Source: Thermincola carboxydiphila (GTDB lineage: Bacteria > Bacillota > Thermincolia > Thermincolales > UBA2595). Taken from it: a stretch of 64,000 nucleotides of DNA. Location: the NCBI GenBank assembly GCA_016841325.1, contig JAENZJ010000006.1, positions 62,001 through 126,000 on the forward strand. Reading direction: 5' to 3'. The stretch's first letter is position 1; every line of letters begins with the position of its first letter. Shown piece by piece: positions 41,201 to 49,672 of this stretch. The notes under the pieces were generated by a model, which was not told the DNA's origin, searched no databases, and saw nothing but the letters and a program-made list of their open reading frames with translations. A program made the translations under genes and the position numbers.

Positions 41201-42268
41201 ATGGACTTTAAACCGCAATGTATGGCCACAGGTATAGGGAGTGTCCCTCATACCGACCCTGACGAAGCCGTAAGATTCATTTTATCCTATTTTCCGGAAG
41301 CTCCCAACTGGCCCCAGGTCCCTTCAAGGGGGACACAGGAGGGTTTTATTAACCAGTTTACGGCGCCGTTGATCGAACTGGGAATTGTCCTTGAAAATAA
41401 CGGTAAGCAGTATTTTGATACCCAGCAGGCACAGTGGGGTGAAAGGCTGGCCAGGTTTTACGAATTGTACATGGCTGCAATGGAAGGGGATACCGAAGCC
41501 CTGGAATTCTTTAAATTTCCTGAGGTATCGGCTTCGGGGTATTACGCCTTTATCAGGTACCTTGAAAAAAACGGGACCGGAAGTGCCAGGTATCTCAAGG
41601 GACAGATCAGCGGCCCGCTTACCCTGGGACTGGCTATGACTGACCAGGACAGGCGGGCAATTTACTATAACTCACAGGCCAGGGATGTCCTCATCAAGAC
41701 CCTGGAACTGCAGGGACTGAACCAGGCAAAAACCCTGGGACAGTATGGGCTGCCGGTAATGCTCTTTGTGGATGACCCCGGGTTATACGCGTCAGGTCAG
41801 TCCACATTTATAACCCTGAAGAGAGAAGAGATTATTACTGAACTGGATAGTATTTATGAAACTATCAGGGGAACCGGCGCGCTGGCAGGCACTCATTCCT
41901 GCTCCGGAATGGACTGGTCCATACTGTTTGAATCAAATGTAGACATAGTCAGCTTTGATGCCTTTGAATACTTTTCCACTGTAGTCAGCTACATGGATGA
42001 AATGAAGGGATTCCTGAACAGGGGAGGGGTCCTGGCCTGGGGACTTGTGCCGACTTCTGCCGAGACCGTTTCGGCACAGACGGTGGATTCTCTGGAAAAA
42101 CTTTGGGAGGAACGTATCCACTATCTAGTGGATAAAGGCATTGACAGGCAGAGTCTTTATGACCAGGCCCTAATTACCCCAACCTGTGGAACAGGTACGG
42201 TGGATATGGATACGGCAGTACGTGTACATAATCTTACCCGGGAACTGGCCGCAAGAATCAGTCTGTGA
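41201..42268 (+). CDS. MetE C-terminal / UroD-like methyltransferase-fold protein
   Basis: The 355-residue protein matches the group annotated as uroporphyrinogen decarboxylase/cobalamin-independent methionine synthase family (COG0620-like). It has 'ATGIGSVPHTDP' at the N-terminus, 'KGQISGPLTLGLAM' near 145, and 'GTHSCSGMDW' and 'ALITPTCGTG', whose His and Cys residues are in the places of the MetE zinc site. It lacks the N-terminal half of true MetE. Recent work describes short core-MetE enzymes that use methylcobalamin proteins, so a methyl-transfer role is possible. ATG 41201 follows GAGGAGG. Alone, with a paired repeat in its leader. Confidence 0.75.
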   Translation: MDFKPQCMATGIGSVPHTDPDEAVRFILSYFPEAPNWPQVPSRGTQEGFINQFTAPLIELGIVLENNGKQYFDTQQAQWGERLARFYELYMAAMEGDTEALEFFKFPEVSASGYYAFIRYLEKNGTGSARYLKGQISGPLTLGLAMTDQDRRAIYYNSQARDVLIKTLELQGLNQAKTLGQYGLPVMLFVDDPGLYASGQSTFITLKREEIITELDSIYETIRGTGALAGTHSCSGMDWSILFESNVDIVSFDAFEYFSTVVSYMDEMKGFLNRGGVLAWGLVPTSAETVSAQTVDSLEKLWEERIHYLVDKGIDRQSLYDQALITPTCGTGTVDMDTAVRVHNLTRELAARISL

Positions 42269-42361
42269 AAGTATGCACTTTTTTAGCAGACAAGAGAGGA
42301 AATTTACTTTTCTCTGCGAATAGGAATATTAAACGGTTTTATCTAATCTACACAAAGTCAA

Positions 42362-42431
42362 GGGTCAAAGCAGAACCCACGACAGATGTAATTGGTCCCA
42401 AGCCTGTGCTTTGACCCGCACAGGTTTTTTT
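42362..42431 (+). terminator. Terminator with a competing upstream stem
   Basis: CCTGTGC (42403-42409) pairs with GCACAGG (42418-42424), followed by seven T. Alternatively GGGTCAAAGCA (42362-42372) pairs perfectly over 11 bp with TGCTTTGACCC (42407-42417), which destroys the terminator. The two structures exclude each other. It may end the methyltransferase transcript or attenuate the next one. Confidence 0.6.
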
Positions 42432-42443
42432 GTTTTACACAAC

Positions 42444-42523
42444 TGAAAATGAGCTTGGAATGCCGTGCGAAAGCAGTGTTCGTGGGCAGCCAACTCTAGT
42501 GACGAATAGCGGCAAACTTTTCA
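42444..42523 (+). ncRNA. Structured leader RNA candidate upstream of the mpsC-like gene
   Basis: Nested helices can be drawn: TGAAAA (42444-42449) with TTTTCA (42518-42523); GAG-c-TTGG (42451-42458) with CCAACTC (42490-42496); TGCC (42461-42464) with GGCA (42485-42488); and TGC-GAAA-GCA, a GNRA-capped hairpin (42466-42475). The remaining TAGTGACGAATAGCGG is unpaired. It looks like a compact riboswitch but I cannot assign it to a known class. Confidence 0.4.
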
Positions 42524-42584
42524 CGAGGGGAGAGGTTTTCACAGGTCGTCATCAGGGTTGGTTTTTTTCTTCAGAAGAAAGGGT

Positions 42585-43013
42585 ATGATTTCAGTGGAAA
42601 AAACTTCTTTTGATAAGTTAAGGCGAACTGATGTCAGGGAGTTTATCGGAGCTAGTTTTGGCAGATATATTAAGACACATTTTGGTAAAGGGCCTGATAA
42701 AGTCAAGGTAATCATCGATGACAGCAGAATCAAGGTTGAACTCCACGGGCTGTTGAACCGCGCCGAACGGGAGGTAGTCAGCCTGAATGAAATGGAGACA
42801 ACCATAAAGAAACACCACAGTCTCATACTGGAAGCCCTGTGCCGAAAAATCGACCCTATCGGTGAATGGCTGGGAATCCCTGTGGAAGAGATCTTTTTTA
42901 ATTTTGTACCTTGTGAAGATAAGTGCTACCTGGTCATGAAGGTCAAAATGAAGGCTGAACATAACGGTACAGCAGTCATCTGTAAAAGTGAAGGGAGTGA
43001 TAAGTATGTCTGA
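42585..43013 (+). CDS. DUF2294 / MpsC-like protein
   Basis: The 142-residue soluble protein matches the DUF2294 family (now MpsC): 'DVREFIGASFGRYIKTHFGKGPDKVKV' region, a central 'GLLNRAERE' and a C-terminal 'VPCEDKCYLVMKVKM'. In staphylococci MpsABC is a membrane-potential-generating, sodium-linked system, but many clostridial members stand alone and their role is unknown. The start is uncertain: ATG 42585, TTG 42558 and GTG 42594 are all in frame and none has an ideal ribosome-binding site. It follows a structured leader and overlaps a 40-residue membrane protein gene by eight bases. Confidence 0.72.
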   Translation: MISVEKTSFDKLRRTDVREFIGASFGRYIKTHFGKGPDKVKVIIDDSRIKVELHGLLNRAEREVVSLNEMETTIKKHHSLILEALCRKIDPIGEWLGIPVEEIFFNFVPCEDKCYLVMKVKMKAEHNGTAVICKSEGSDKYV

Positions 43014-43128
43014 AATGATGTCATTTGGAATTGTGATGGGGATCGGAGGAGCATTTTTGTTTACTGCGGCTGTAATATTTGCATTTGTCCTGATATTGAA
43101 CTCAAAGCTGGGTAAAGGGTTGTTTTAG
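43006..43128 (+). CDS. 40-residue single-pass membrane protein
   Basis: ATG 43006 follows AAGGGAGTG with good spacing and overlaps the end of the mpsC-like gene by eight bases. The product (MSEMMSFGI...) has one membrane helix from about residue 7 to 31, Gly-rich at first (GIVMGIGGAF), then a basic tail. The overlap and ribosome-binding site make it likely to be real and co-expressed. It could be the membrane partner of the mpsC-like protein; that is a guess. Confidence 0.6.
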   Translation: MSEMMSFGIVMGIGGAFLFTAAVIFAFVLILNSKLGKGLF

Positions 43129-43175
43129 GTATAAGTCTTGCAGGTTTTGGAAACAGATGGTAAAATATACTGGTA

Positions 43176-43213
43176 GAGCTCAGGTCCTATTAACTGGGGA
43201 TGAGCTTTTTTTT
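43176..43213 (+). terminator. Terminator after the 40-residue membrane protein gene
   Basis: AGCTCA pairs with TGAGCT around a loop with further G/C pairing (GTCC with GGGG region), followed by nine T. Confidence 0.7.
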
Positions 43214-43330
43214 TACCTTCAGGGTATGTTTTTAGACTCAAAAAAAGGGTCTGGAGGAATAATAAGTCCTGAGCAATAATAAGAGGAATAATAAGGTGCA
43301 GGGCTGCAAGAGAGGTCCCGCAAAGGAGGG

Positions 43331-44656
43331 ATGGTTCTGAAAAACCGCTGTCTGCGCATTATTTGCTGGTTGATAATGATTATTTTTGGTTTTTTGCTGC
43401 AGGCCGGGCTGGGTATGGCCGGCACAGCGGAGAGTGAACTTGTCTTTATTCCCGTTAAAGGACAGATAGAACCCGGACTGGCCGGTTTTATCGAACGCAG
43501 CATCACCAGGGCCGAAAACTCGGGTGCCGGAAAGATAGTCTTTGAAATCGACACACCCGGTGGAGTGATCGCATCAGCTCAGTCTATCAAGAATGCAGTA
43601 TTTTCTGCCAAGGTACCCACTACAGTATTTATCAGCGGTCAGGCCAAGTCGGCAGGGGTATTGATATCCCTGGCCGGGGAAAAGATATACATGATGCCGG
43701 GGTCCAGTATCGGGGCAGCTGAACCGATACCCAACACACCCAAAATCCTGGGGTCATGGATTTCTGATCTGGAATCATCTGCCTCCGCGCGCGGACGTGA
43801 TACCGTGATTGTGCGCGGTATGGCTGACCGTGAATTAGTAATCAAAGACCTGAAGCAGGCAGGTGAGATCCTGTCCCTATCAGCCGATAAAGCAGTTGAA
43901 CTGGGGATTGCCGACAAGATAGTCAGGAACCGCAATGCTCTGGTGGCGGAACTGGAAGTAGAGGACGGGGTTAGTTACAGGCCTGTGGAATATGAACCGG
44001 GGTTTGGGGAAACCCTGGCGTGGTGGACGATAAATCCCTTCATAAGTCCTATTTTGCTGTTAATTGGTTTTGCCGGTTTGATCACTGAAGCCTTTGCACC
44101 CGGATTCGGGGTTCCCGGTGTGGTTGGCCTGGTGTCCCTGGGAATTTATTTTGCAGGACATATGATGGCAGGGGTGGCCGGGTGGCTTGCTGTTTTTGTG
44201 TTTGCTGTCGGGGTAACTGCCATTTTGCTGGAGATTTTCGTCATTCCGGGGTTTGGGGCAGCCGGTCTGCTGGGACTGGGAATGGTTGTCTGGAGCATCT
44301 TCCTGGCGGCAACAAGTCCGTTGCAGGCGGTGATCTCTCTCAGTGTGGCCCTGACCGGAAGCATAGTGATGCTGTATATTTTTATCAGAGTCCTGGGCCG
44401 CCGCGGGATGTGGGACCGGCTGGTCCTGGGGATGAAGCTGGAAACCTCCACAGGTTATGTCACCCCCAAAAAGGGAATGGAAAAATATCAGGATATGGAG
44501 GGGACTGCTGTTACTCCCCTGAGGCCGGCGGGGACCGCTGAGTTTGCCGGTGACAGGGTGGATGTTGTCAGTGAGGGTGGCTTTATCCCGGCAGGGACCC
44601 ATGTCAGGGTAGTCCTGGTGGAGGGTGGCCGGGTAGTAGTAAGAGCTATAGAATAA
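43331..44656 (+). CDS. nfeD: NfeD family membrane serine protease (long form)
   Basis: The 441-residue protein has a signal/membrane segment (about 10-32), a ClpP-like protease domain (about 35-230; '[19 protein letters not shown]', Ser in '[15 protein letters not shown]' with the following Lys/Asp region), about five transmembrane helices (235-370) and a C-terminal OB-fold (about 375-441) typical of NfeD. NfeD proteins pair with flotillin-like SPFH proteins, here encoded 17 bp downstream, and help organise membrane microdomains. AAAGGAGGG directly abuts ATG 43331, so true initiation might be a CTG six bases downstream. Confidence 0.9.
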   Translation: MVLKNRCLRIICWLIMIIFGFLLQAGLGMAGTAESELVFIPVKGQIEPGLAGFIERSITRAENSGAGKIVFEIDTPGGVIASAQSIKNAVFSAKVPTTVFISGQAKSAGVLISLAGEKIYMMPGSSIGAAEPIPNTPKILGSWISDLESSASARGRDTVIVRGMADRELVIKDLKQAGEILSLSADKAVELGIADKIVRNRNALVAELEVEDGVSYRPVEYEPGFGETLAWWTINPFISPILLLIGFAGLITEAFAPGFGVPGVVGLVSLGIYFAGHMMAGVAGWLAVFVFAVGVTAILLEIFVIPGFGAAGLLGLGMVVWSIFLAATSPLQAVISLSVALTGSIVMLYIFIRVLGRRGMWDRLVLGMKLETSTGYVTPKKGMEKYQDMEGTAVTPLRPAGTAEFAGDRVDVVSEGGFIPAGTHVRVVLVEGGRVVVRAIE

Positions 44657-44673
44657 CACAGGGAGGTAAGAAA

Positions 44674-45687
44674 ATGGATGTTGCTGCTTTGATACCATTG
44701 TTTCTCTTTGCTGTAGGCCTTATTGCCGCAGCTATCATTTTGAGTTTTATACCGGTAGGATTATGGATTTCAGCGCTGGCGGCCGGGGTCAAAATCGGCA
44801 TAATCACACTTATAGGGATGCGCCTGAGGAGGGTCCCGCCGGCCCGCATTGTGAATCCCCTGATAAAGGCCGATAAAGCAGGTCTGGCAGTTTCGGTCAA
44901 CCAGCTGGAGGCTCATTACCTTGCCGGTGGAAATGTTGACAGGGTAGTTGATGCCCTGATTGCGGCTGAAAGGGCCAATATTCCCCTTGCCTTTGAAAGG
45001 GCTGCAGCTATAGACCTTGCCGGGCGGAATGTCCTGGAAGCGGTCCAGATGAGTGTTAACCCCAAGGTGATTGAAACACCGCTGATATCGGCGGTAGCCA
45101 AGGACGGTATTGAAGTCAAGGCCATCGCCAGGGTTACTGTCAGGGCAAATATTGACCGCCTGGTGGGCGGCGCCGGGGAGGAAACCATTATTGCCCGTGT
45201 CGGTGAGGGGGTTGTCACCACGGTTGGTTCGGCTGACAACCATAAGGCAGTACTGGAGAACCCGGACATGATTTCACAGACTGTCCTTGGCAAAGGTCTT
45301 GATGCCGGGACTGCCTTTGAGATACTGTCTATCGATATTGCCGATGTTGATGTAGGCAGAAACATAGGGGCACAGCTCCAGACCGATCAGGCTGAAGCCG
45401 ACAAACAGATTGCTCAGGCCAAAGCTGAAGAACGCAGGGCAATGGCAGTGGCCAAGGAACAGGAAATGAAGGCTGCTGTTCAGGAAATGAGGGCCAAGGT
45501 TGTGGAAGCTGAAGCCCAGGTACCTGAAGCCATGGCCGAGGCATTAAAAAGCGGCAGGATGGGGGTTATGGATTACTATAACATGCAAAACATTCTGGCA
45601 GATACCCAGATGAGAGATGCCATAAGCAAAACCGGTCCTAAGGCGGACGACCCCGATGGCGGACGTGGCAAACGCAGGGATAAATAA
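44674..45687 (+). CDS. floA: Flotillin-like protein FloA
   Basis: The 337-residue protein has an N-terminal hairpin of membrane segments (about 4-50), an SPFH domain (about 60-230) and a C-terminal coiled coil rich in Glu and Ala ('[20 protein letters not shown]' region, about 240-300). FloA scaffolds functional membrane microdomains in Bacillus and affects signalling, secretion and sporulation. Sequence and length match the family closely. ATG 44674 follows GGGAGG. It forms an operon with nfeD and probably the following small gene. Confidence 0.94.
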   Translation: MDVAALIPLFLFAVGLIAAAIILSFIPVGLWISALAAGVKIGIITLIGMRLRRVPPARIVNPLIKADKAGLAVSVNQLEAHYLAGGNVDRVVDALIAAERANIPLAFERAAAIDLAGRNVLEAVQMSVNPKVIETPLISAVAKDGIEVKAIARVTVRANIDRLVGGAGEETIIARVGEGVVTTVGSADNHKAVLENPDMISQTVLGKGLDAGTAFEILSIDIADVDVGRNIGAQLQTDQAEADKQIAQAKAEERRAMAVAKEQEMKAAVQEMRAKVVEAEAQVPEAMAEALKSGRMGVMDYYNMQNILADTQMRDAISKTGPKADDPDGGRGKRRDK

Positions 45688-45788
45688 ATGCCTGCTTTTG
45701 AAGAGGCTGCTTTTGGAGAGGCTGCTTTTGGTGATGTGGCACTACCGGCCGGAGAGGCCGTGTTACAGCGGAATCGGGAGGGGTTGTC

Positions 45789-46217
45789 TTGGATTTATTC
45801 TGGATTATCATATTTATCGGATATTTCCTGTTCAGGGCCCTGGGAAAAAAGCTGCCTGAGATGATGGAAGAATTCCCCGGTGAATGGAAGCTGCCGGGAA
45901 ACCAACAGGAGACTGACGGGCAGGACATCGGACGGACCGGTACTGCCGGGACGGGGGTGCCGGGGGAAGCTCGGGAAACCAAGCGTCTCCGGCAGCCCCA
46001 TAGACCTGCAGGCGCCGGTGAAAAGGAGGGGGGAGCCGATTCCCGGCGAAAGCAAAGGGAAGATGTGCCCCGGAGAACAGGAGAGCACATGGAAGTTTTG
46101 CCCCCGCTTACTGAGCCGGAAGACGGCCCGGCCGCCATTGATTACCGGGATGTGGTTAATGGGATTATTATGAGTGAGGTCCTGCAGCCCCCTCTGGCCA
46201 GGAGAAAAAAGAGATAG
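45789..46217 (+). CDS. Small membrane-anchored protein downstream of floA
   Basis: The 142-residue protein has one N-terminal membrane helix (about 3-18) and a long, low-complexity cytoplasmic tail rich in Gly, Glu, Arg and Pro (about 35-110), then a more ordered end ('IDYRDVVNGIIMSEVLQPP'). The conserved-looking ends and the variable middle recall small proteins found behind floA in other clostridia. TTG 45789 is chosen after GGGAGGGG. Its function is unknown; co-expression with floA suggests a microdomain partner. Confidence 0.6.
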   Translation: MDLFWIIIFIGYFLFRALGKKLPEMMEEFPGEWKLPGNQQETDGQDIGRTGTAGTGVPGEARETKRLRQPHRPAGAGEKEGGADSRRKQREDVPRRTGEHMEVLPPLTEPEDGPAAIDYRDVVNGIIMSEVLQPPLARRKKR

Positions 46218-46230
46218 AATAAACTGTCCA

Positions 46231-46265
46231 CCACCTCATATATATTACCGGAGGTGGTTTTTGTG
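46231..46265 (+). promoter_or_regulatory. Hairpin that buries the ribosome-binding site of the next gene
   Basis: CCACCTC (46231-46237) pairs perfectly with GAGGTGG (46251-46257), which is the ribosome-binding site of GTG 46263. TTTTT follows at once. It could act as a terminator or as a translational switch. Confidence 0.55.
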
Positions 46266-46886
46266 AAGAAGGCACTGTTTATCCTGGGAAAAAGAAAACT
46301 TATCTGGACGGTGGTTATGGTTGTGGGGGTCATGTTTCCACTCCTGGCAGCCAGTTACTACATCCCGGCGGCTGGCGTTGCGGGGGATGCGGCCAAAATG
46401 CTGACTTACACTTCGGAGGGTGAAGGGTTTGCATTCAGTTATCCCCAGAACTGGACCCTCAGGACCGAAAAGGATTATTCGGGTGGGGAGGTACTTGAAA
46501 ACGTAACCTTTGTGAGCCCGGACAAGAAAGCCCATGGCTCTGTACAGGTAATCAAGATTTCGGGCTCTGTCCCGGAGTATGTCCTGGAATTCCAGAAGAG
46601 CATGGCTCAGGGATATGATTCCCTGCATTTCCGGCAGGAAAAGACAGGGAGCAAACAGGGCTATGTCCTTACTTACAGCAGGGGCAGGGGAGAAGCACGG
46701 CAGAAAGCCATAGAATACTTCTTCCAAAACGGGGAAAAGGTATACCGGTTCAGTTTTGTTTATCCGGAAACCCGGCAGGAGCAGTATAGCAGGCTTGTTG
46801 GTGAAATGGCAGAAAGCCTGGCTTTTGAGGAGATGGGAGACAGGAGTCAGGAGACAGGAGACAGTAGTAGTGGTATAGACAACTAA
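46263..46886 (+). CDS. Exported PsbP-like domain protein
   Basis: The 207-residue protein has an N-terminal membrane/signal segment (about 13-33) and a PsbP-like domain starting 'YTSEGEGFAFSYPQNWTL'. The rest alternates strands and ends in a short Gln/Ser/Gly-rich tail encoded by a repeated GACAGGAG stretch. PsbP-like proteins of non-photosynthetic bacteria are extracytoplasmic and of unknown function. GTG 46263 lies five bases after GGAGGTGG; that site is inside a hairpin. Confidence 0.65.
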   Translation: MKKALFILGKRKLIWTVVMVVGVMFPLLAASYYIPAAGVAGDAAKMLTYTSEGEGFAFSYPQNWTLRTEKDYSGGEVLENVTFVSPDKKAHGSVQVIKISGSVPEYVLEFQKSMAQGYDSLHFRQEKTGSKQGYVLTYSRGRGEARQKAIEYFFQNGEKVYRFSFVYPETRQEQYSRLVGEMAESLAFEEMGDRSQETGDSSSGIDN

Positions 46887-46901
46887 AATATGGTTTTGGT
46901 G

Positions 46902-46930
46902 TTGAATTAAAGGGTTATATGATATAATAT
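46902..46930 (+). promoter_or_regulatory. Promoter of the MoxR-VWA operon
   Basis: TTGAAT (46902-46907), a 17-bp spacer and TAATAT (46925-46930) in a run of overlapping TATAAT-like sequences. Confidence 0.45.
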
Positions 46931-47023
46931 AATATATCCCGGTTTTAAAGGTCGGCCGTGGCGTCGGGTATTTCAAATGCCTGCCCCCGGCCTGTACTAT
47001 ACTTGAAAAGGAGCGGGCATGTT

Positions 47024-48151
47024 TTGCACAAGATTGCACAGATAAGGGACGAGCTGTCACAGACTATACTTGAAAGGACCTCGCTGGTTGACGGGCTGTT
47101 CATGGGTATGCTGACAGGTCAGCATGTATTGTTTATCGGACCTCCGGGGACTGCCAAGAGCATGCTGGTCAATGAATTTGGCAGGCGGCTTGATGGGGGA
47201 AGACAATTTTCCTACCTGATGACCAAATTCACCAAACCTGATGAAATTATCGGGTCCGTTTCCCTCAGAGGTCTGGAAAACGATGAGTACAAACGGGTAC
47301 TCACCGGAAAAATAGCTGACTCCCATTTCGTTTTTCTCGATGAAATTTTTAATTCTAACAGCAGTTGTGCAAATACAATTCTTACCATCCTTAATGAAAG
47401 GCGGTACCATAACGGGACCGATATAGTTGAAGTGCCCCTGATAATGATGGTAGGGGCTACCAACCACCTTCCCTCTGAAACCGGTGACGAACTACAGGCT
47501 TTTTATGACAGGTTCCTGTTCCGGTATGAGCTTGAATATATCAGGGATATTGAGAACCTGCGCCGGCTTTTTGCCCTGACCGACACCGGCCGGTTTACGC
47601 GGTATACACTGGAGGAATTAAGGCAATGGCAGTCAGAGGTCAGGGATGTTGAGGTTCCTGATGATATTGTGAATAAGGTTATCAGCCTGGTGATTAAACT
47701 CAGGGAAGCCGGTGTGGTTATCTCAGACCGGCGGTTTCGCGAGAGCCGCAGGGTCCTGCAGGCCCATGCATGGTTGTACGGGCGCAGCAGAGTTGGTTTG
47801 GAGGACCTCGATGTCCTTGGCGATATATTCTGGCTTCAGCCTGAGGACAAAAGGGTGTTCCGGGAGGTCCTGTTTACGGTGAAAATGGCTGTTGAGTCCC
47901 AGGCTGCCGAACTGCTGAAAGAGGCCCGGCAGATCAGGGACAGGTTCAGGTCTCTGGATGACAGGGCCAGAAAGCAGGTCCTGGGCGGAGAGATGAATAC
48001 CCGCCTGGCTGAAATTGCTGACCGTCTGCGGGAACTTAGGGAGCTGGCGGGTGTGCCCGGGTCAGTCCTGACCGATGCTGCTGCCGGAGTTGAGGAGGTA
48101 CATGCAGAGATTATCAGGGAATGTCTGGACCTGGATACCGGGACGGTATAA
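47024..48151 (+). CDS. MoxR/RavA-family AAA+ ATPase
   Basis: The 375-residue cytoplasmic ATPase has Walker A 'GPPGTAKSML' (about 39-48), Walker B 'FVFLDEIFNSNS' (about 102-113), sensor-1 'GATNHLP' and an Arg-finger region 'FYDRFLFRYEL'. The C-terminal part (about 215-375) holds the helical domain with a coiled-coil end. MoxR ATPases act with a VWA protein, encoded next, as chaperone-like remodelling pairs (RavA-ViaA). TTG 47024 is ten bases after AAAGGAG; an earlier ATG in the same frame has no such site. Target proteins are unknown. Confidence 0.88.
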   Translation: MHKIAQIRDELSQTILERTSLVDGLFMGMLTGQHVLFIGPPGTAKSMLVNEFGRRLDGGRQFSYLMTKFTKPDEIIGSVSLRGLENDEYKRVLTGKIADSHFVFLDEIFNSNSSCANTILTILNERRYHNGTDIVEVPLIMMVGATNHLPSETGDELQAFYDRFLFRYELEYIRDIENLRRLFALTDTGRFTRYTLEELRQWQSEVRDVEVPDDIVNKVISLVIKLREAGVVISDRRFRESRRVLQAHAWLYGRSRVGLEDLDVLGDIFWLQPEDKRVFREVLFTVKMAVESQAAELLKEARQIRDRFRSLDDRARKQVLGGEMNTRLAEIADRLRELRELAGVPGSVLTDAAAGVEEVHAEIIRECLDLDTGTV

Positions 48152-48156
48152 ATGAT

Positions 48157-49668
48157 ATGAAAAGAAATGCTGTTATTATAAATACATCTGTAAAAGAGGT
48201 TTATCAATGGCTGGGACGGCACTCCCGGGAAGTGGGAAGACTGCTGGCCCGCGGGGAACAGTCTGTCAGCCTGTTTCCTTTTGTTCTTGAGGATATCTTT
48301 TTTGCCCTTTATATGGATTTCCCAAAGCTGCATTCGATTAATGAAATTTCCACCGGAGCGAGGCTGAACCGCCTGGTATTGGAACAGCTTATGAAAAGCC
48401 GGGAGTTTAAGAATGCCAGGTCATATACCCGGGGAAACCTGCAGGGCTCAGGAATGGCTGCCATGTATTTTGCGGAACTGGTCCTTGCCGGCCTGCCCAG
48501 TGAGATTGCGGACACAGCCAACGAGATTTATCTAAACGAAGCGGATCTTAAAGAAGCTCTTTTAAACCGGGAGGTATCGTATAAAATAGCCCGGATTGCC
48601 AGGGGATTTTCCAGGGAAGAGGTTGGGCTGGCATATGAGAATACCGCGCGGAAGTGGCAGGCCAGGCTGGAAGAAAACCAAAAAAACCTCAGGAGTCTCG
48701 CGGCAAGGCTCAGTATGCTCTGGAACACTTCAGGCAGCAGGCGTACCGCCTTTTCCGGGGACAGTGACACCAAAGGTGAAAAGAGAGGGCGGTTTGAGAC
48801 AGGAAATGAAGGGCTCGGAGATAATAAAGGGGTTTGGACCAGGGGGGACCTGGGTAATCACCTGAAACTGGTAGAGACCTATTATAATTCCCCCAAGCTC
48901 AAGAGGCTGGCCCAAAGGGTGGGCCGCCTCAGGGAAGTTAGGGAGCAGCGGCTGGGACGCTCAGGGTTGGAAGACGTGTCTGAGGTGAGGGGGATTGATT
49001 ACGGCAATGACCTTTCCATGGTGGTCCCGGAGGAGTGGCTGGACTATTTTAACCCCCATAAAAAAGCCCTCTTCAGGAAAAAGTATGCCGATGAAACCCT
49101 CTGCCTTTATGACCTGAAGGCCAAAAATCCACGGGGGAGGGGCAGTATGATTATCTGCCTGGATAATTCGGGTTCCATGCAGGGGCCCAAGGAGGAAGCC
49201 AGTAAGGCTATTGCCATTGCCCTCATGGAAATTGCGGTTTCTCAGAAGAGGGATTTTGTTGTTATTATGTTTGGTGGGTCTGATGATGACCTCAGGGTTT
49301 TTGAAGTACCGGGGGGGCGCTGTACCCCGGAACAGCTTGTGGAAATAGGGGAACATTTCCTTTGTTCTGCAGGAACCGATTTTGAAAAACCACTGACCGA
49401 GGCACTCCGTTACCTGGAAAAGGACAAATATCCGGGAGCGGATATAGTGTTTATTACTGACGGGGTATGTAATGTCAGCCGGGAGTTCCTGACAGGGTTT
49501 ACAGCTGCCAAAAGGGCCCGGCGGTTCAGGACGATTGTGGTTATGGTAAACTATGGGAATGTCTCCAGGGCGCCTGTGGAGACATTTTGTGATGAGCTGT
49601 TAGTCAGCAAAGACCTGAAGGGTATTGATATTGCCGGCGAGCTGTTTGGCCGGATGCAGGGAGGGTGA
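48157..49668 (+). CDS. VWA-domain protein, ViaA-like partner of the MoxR ATPase
   Basis: The 503-residue protein has a helical N-terminal two-thirds and a C-terminal von Willebrand A domain with the metal-ion site Asp336-x-Ser-x-Ser ('CLDNSGSMQGP') and later 'SAGTDFEKPL' and 'IVFITDGVCNVS'. The plan equals that of ViaA, the partner of RavA. ATG 48157 begins five bases after the ATPase stop codon; its ribosome-binding site is weak, so it is probably coupled to the upstream gene. Acts in the cytoplasm. Confidence 0.87.
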   Translation: MKRNAVIINTSVKEVYQWLGRHSREVGRLLARGEQSVSLFPFVLEDIFFALYMDFPKLHSINEISTGARLNRLVLEQLMKSREFKNARSYTRGNLQGSGMAAMYFAELVLAGLPSEIADTANEIYLNEADLKEALLNREVSYKIARIARGFSREEVGLAYENTARKWQARLEENQKNLRSLAARLSMLWNTSGSRRTAFSGDSDTKGEKRGRFETGNEGLGDNKGVWTRGDLGNHLKLVETYYNSPKLKRLAQRVGRLREVREQRLGRSGLEDVSEVRGIDYGNDLSMVVPEEWLDYFNPHKKALFRKKYADETLCLYDLKAKNPRGRGSMIICLDNSGSMQGPKEEASKAIAIALMEIAVSQKRDFVVIMFGGSDDDLRVFEVPGGRCTPEQLVEIGEHFLCSAGTDFEKPLTEALRYLEKDKYPGADIVFITDGVCNVSREFLTGFTAAKRARRFRTIVVMVNYGNVSRAPVETFCDELLVSKDLKGIDIAGELFGRMQGG

Positions 49669-49672
49669 ACTA

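Noticed and set aside
42362-42523. Possibility of a tRNA, tmRNA or SRP RNA in this gap
   Set aside because: No T-loop sequence, no acceptor-type ends and no SRP Alu or S-domain motif could be found.
43331-44656. Protease domain considered as an independent ClpP-type protease
   Set aside because: It is followed by membrane helices and an OB-fold and by floA, the standard long NfeD arrangement.
45690-45740. Short repeats GAGGCTGCTTTTG after floA
   Set aside because: Two or three short copies in a gap; too little to call an element.
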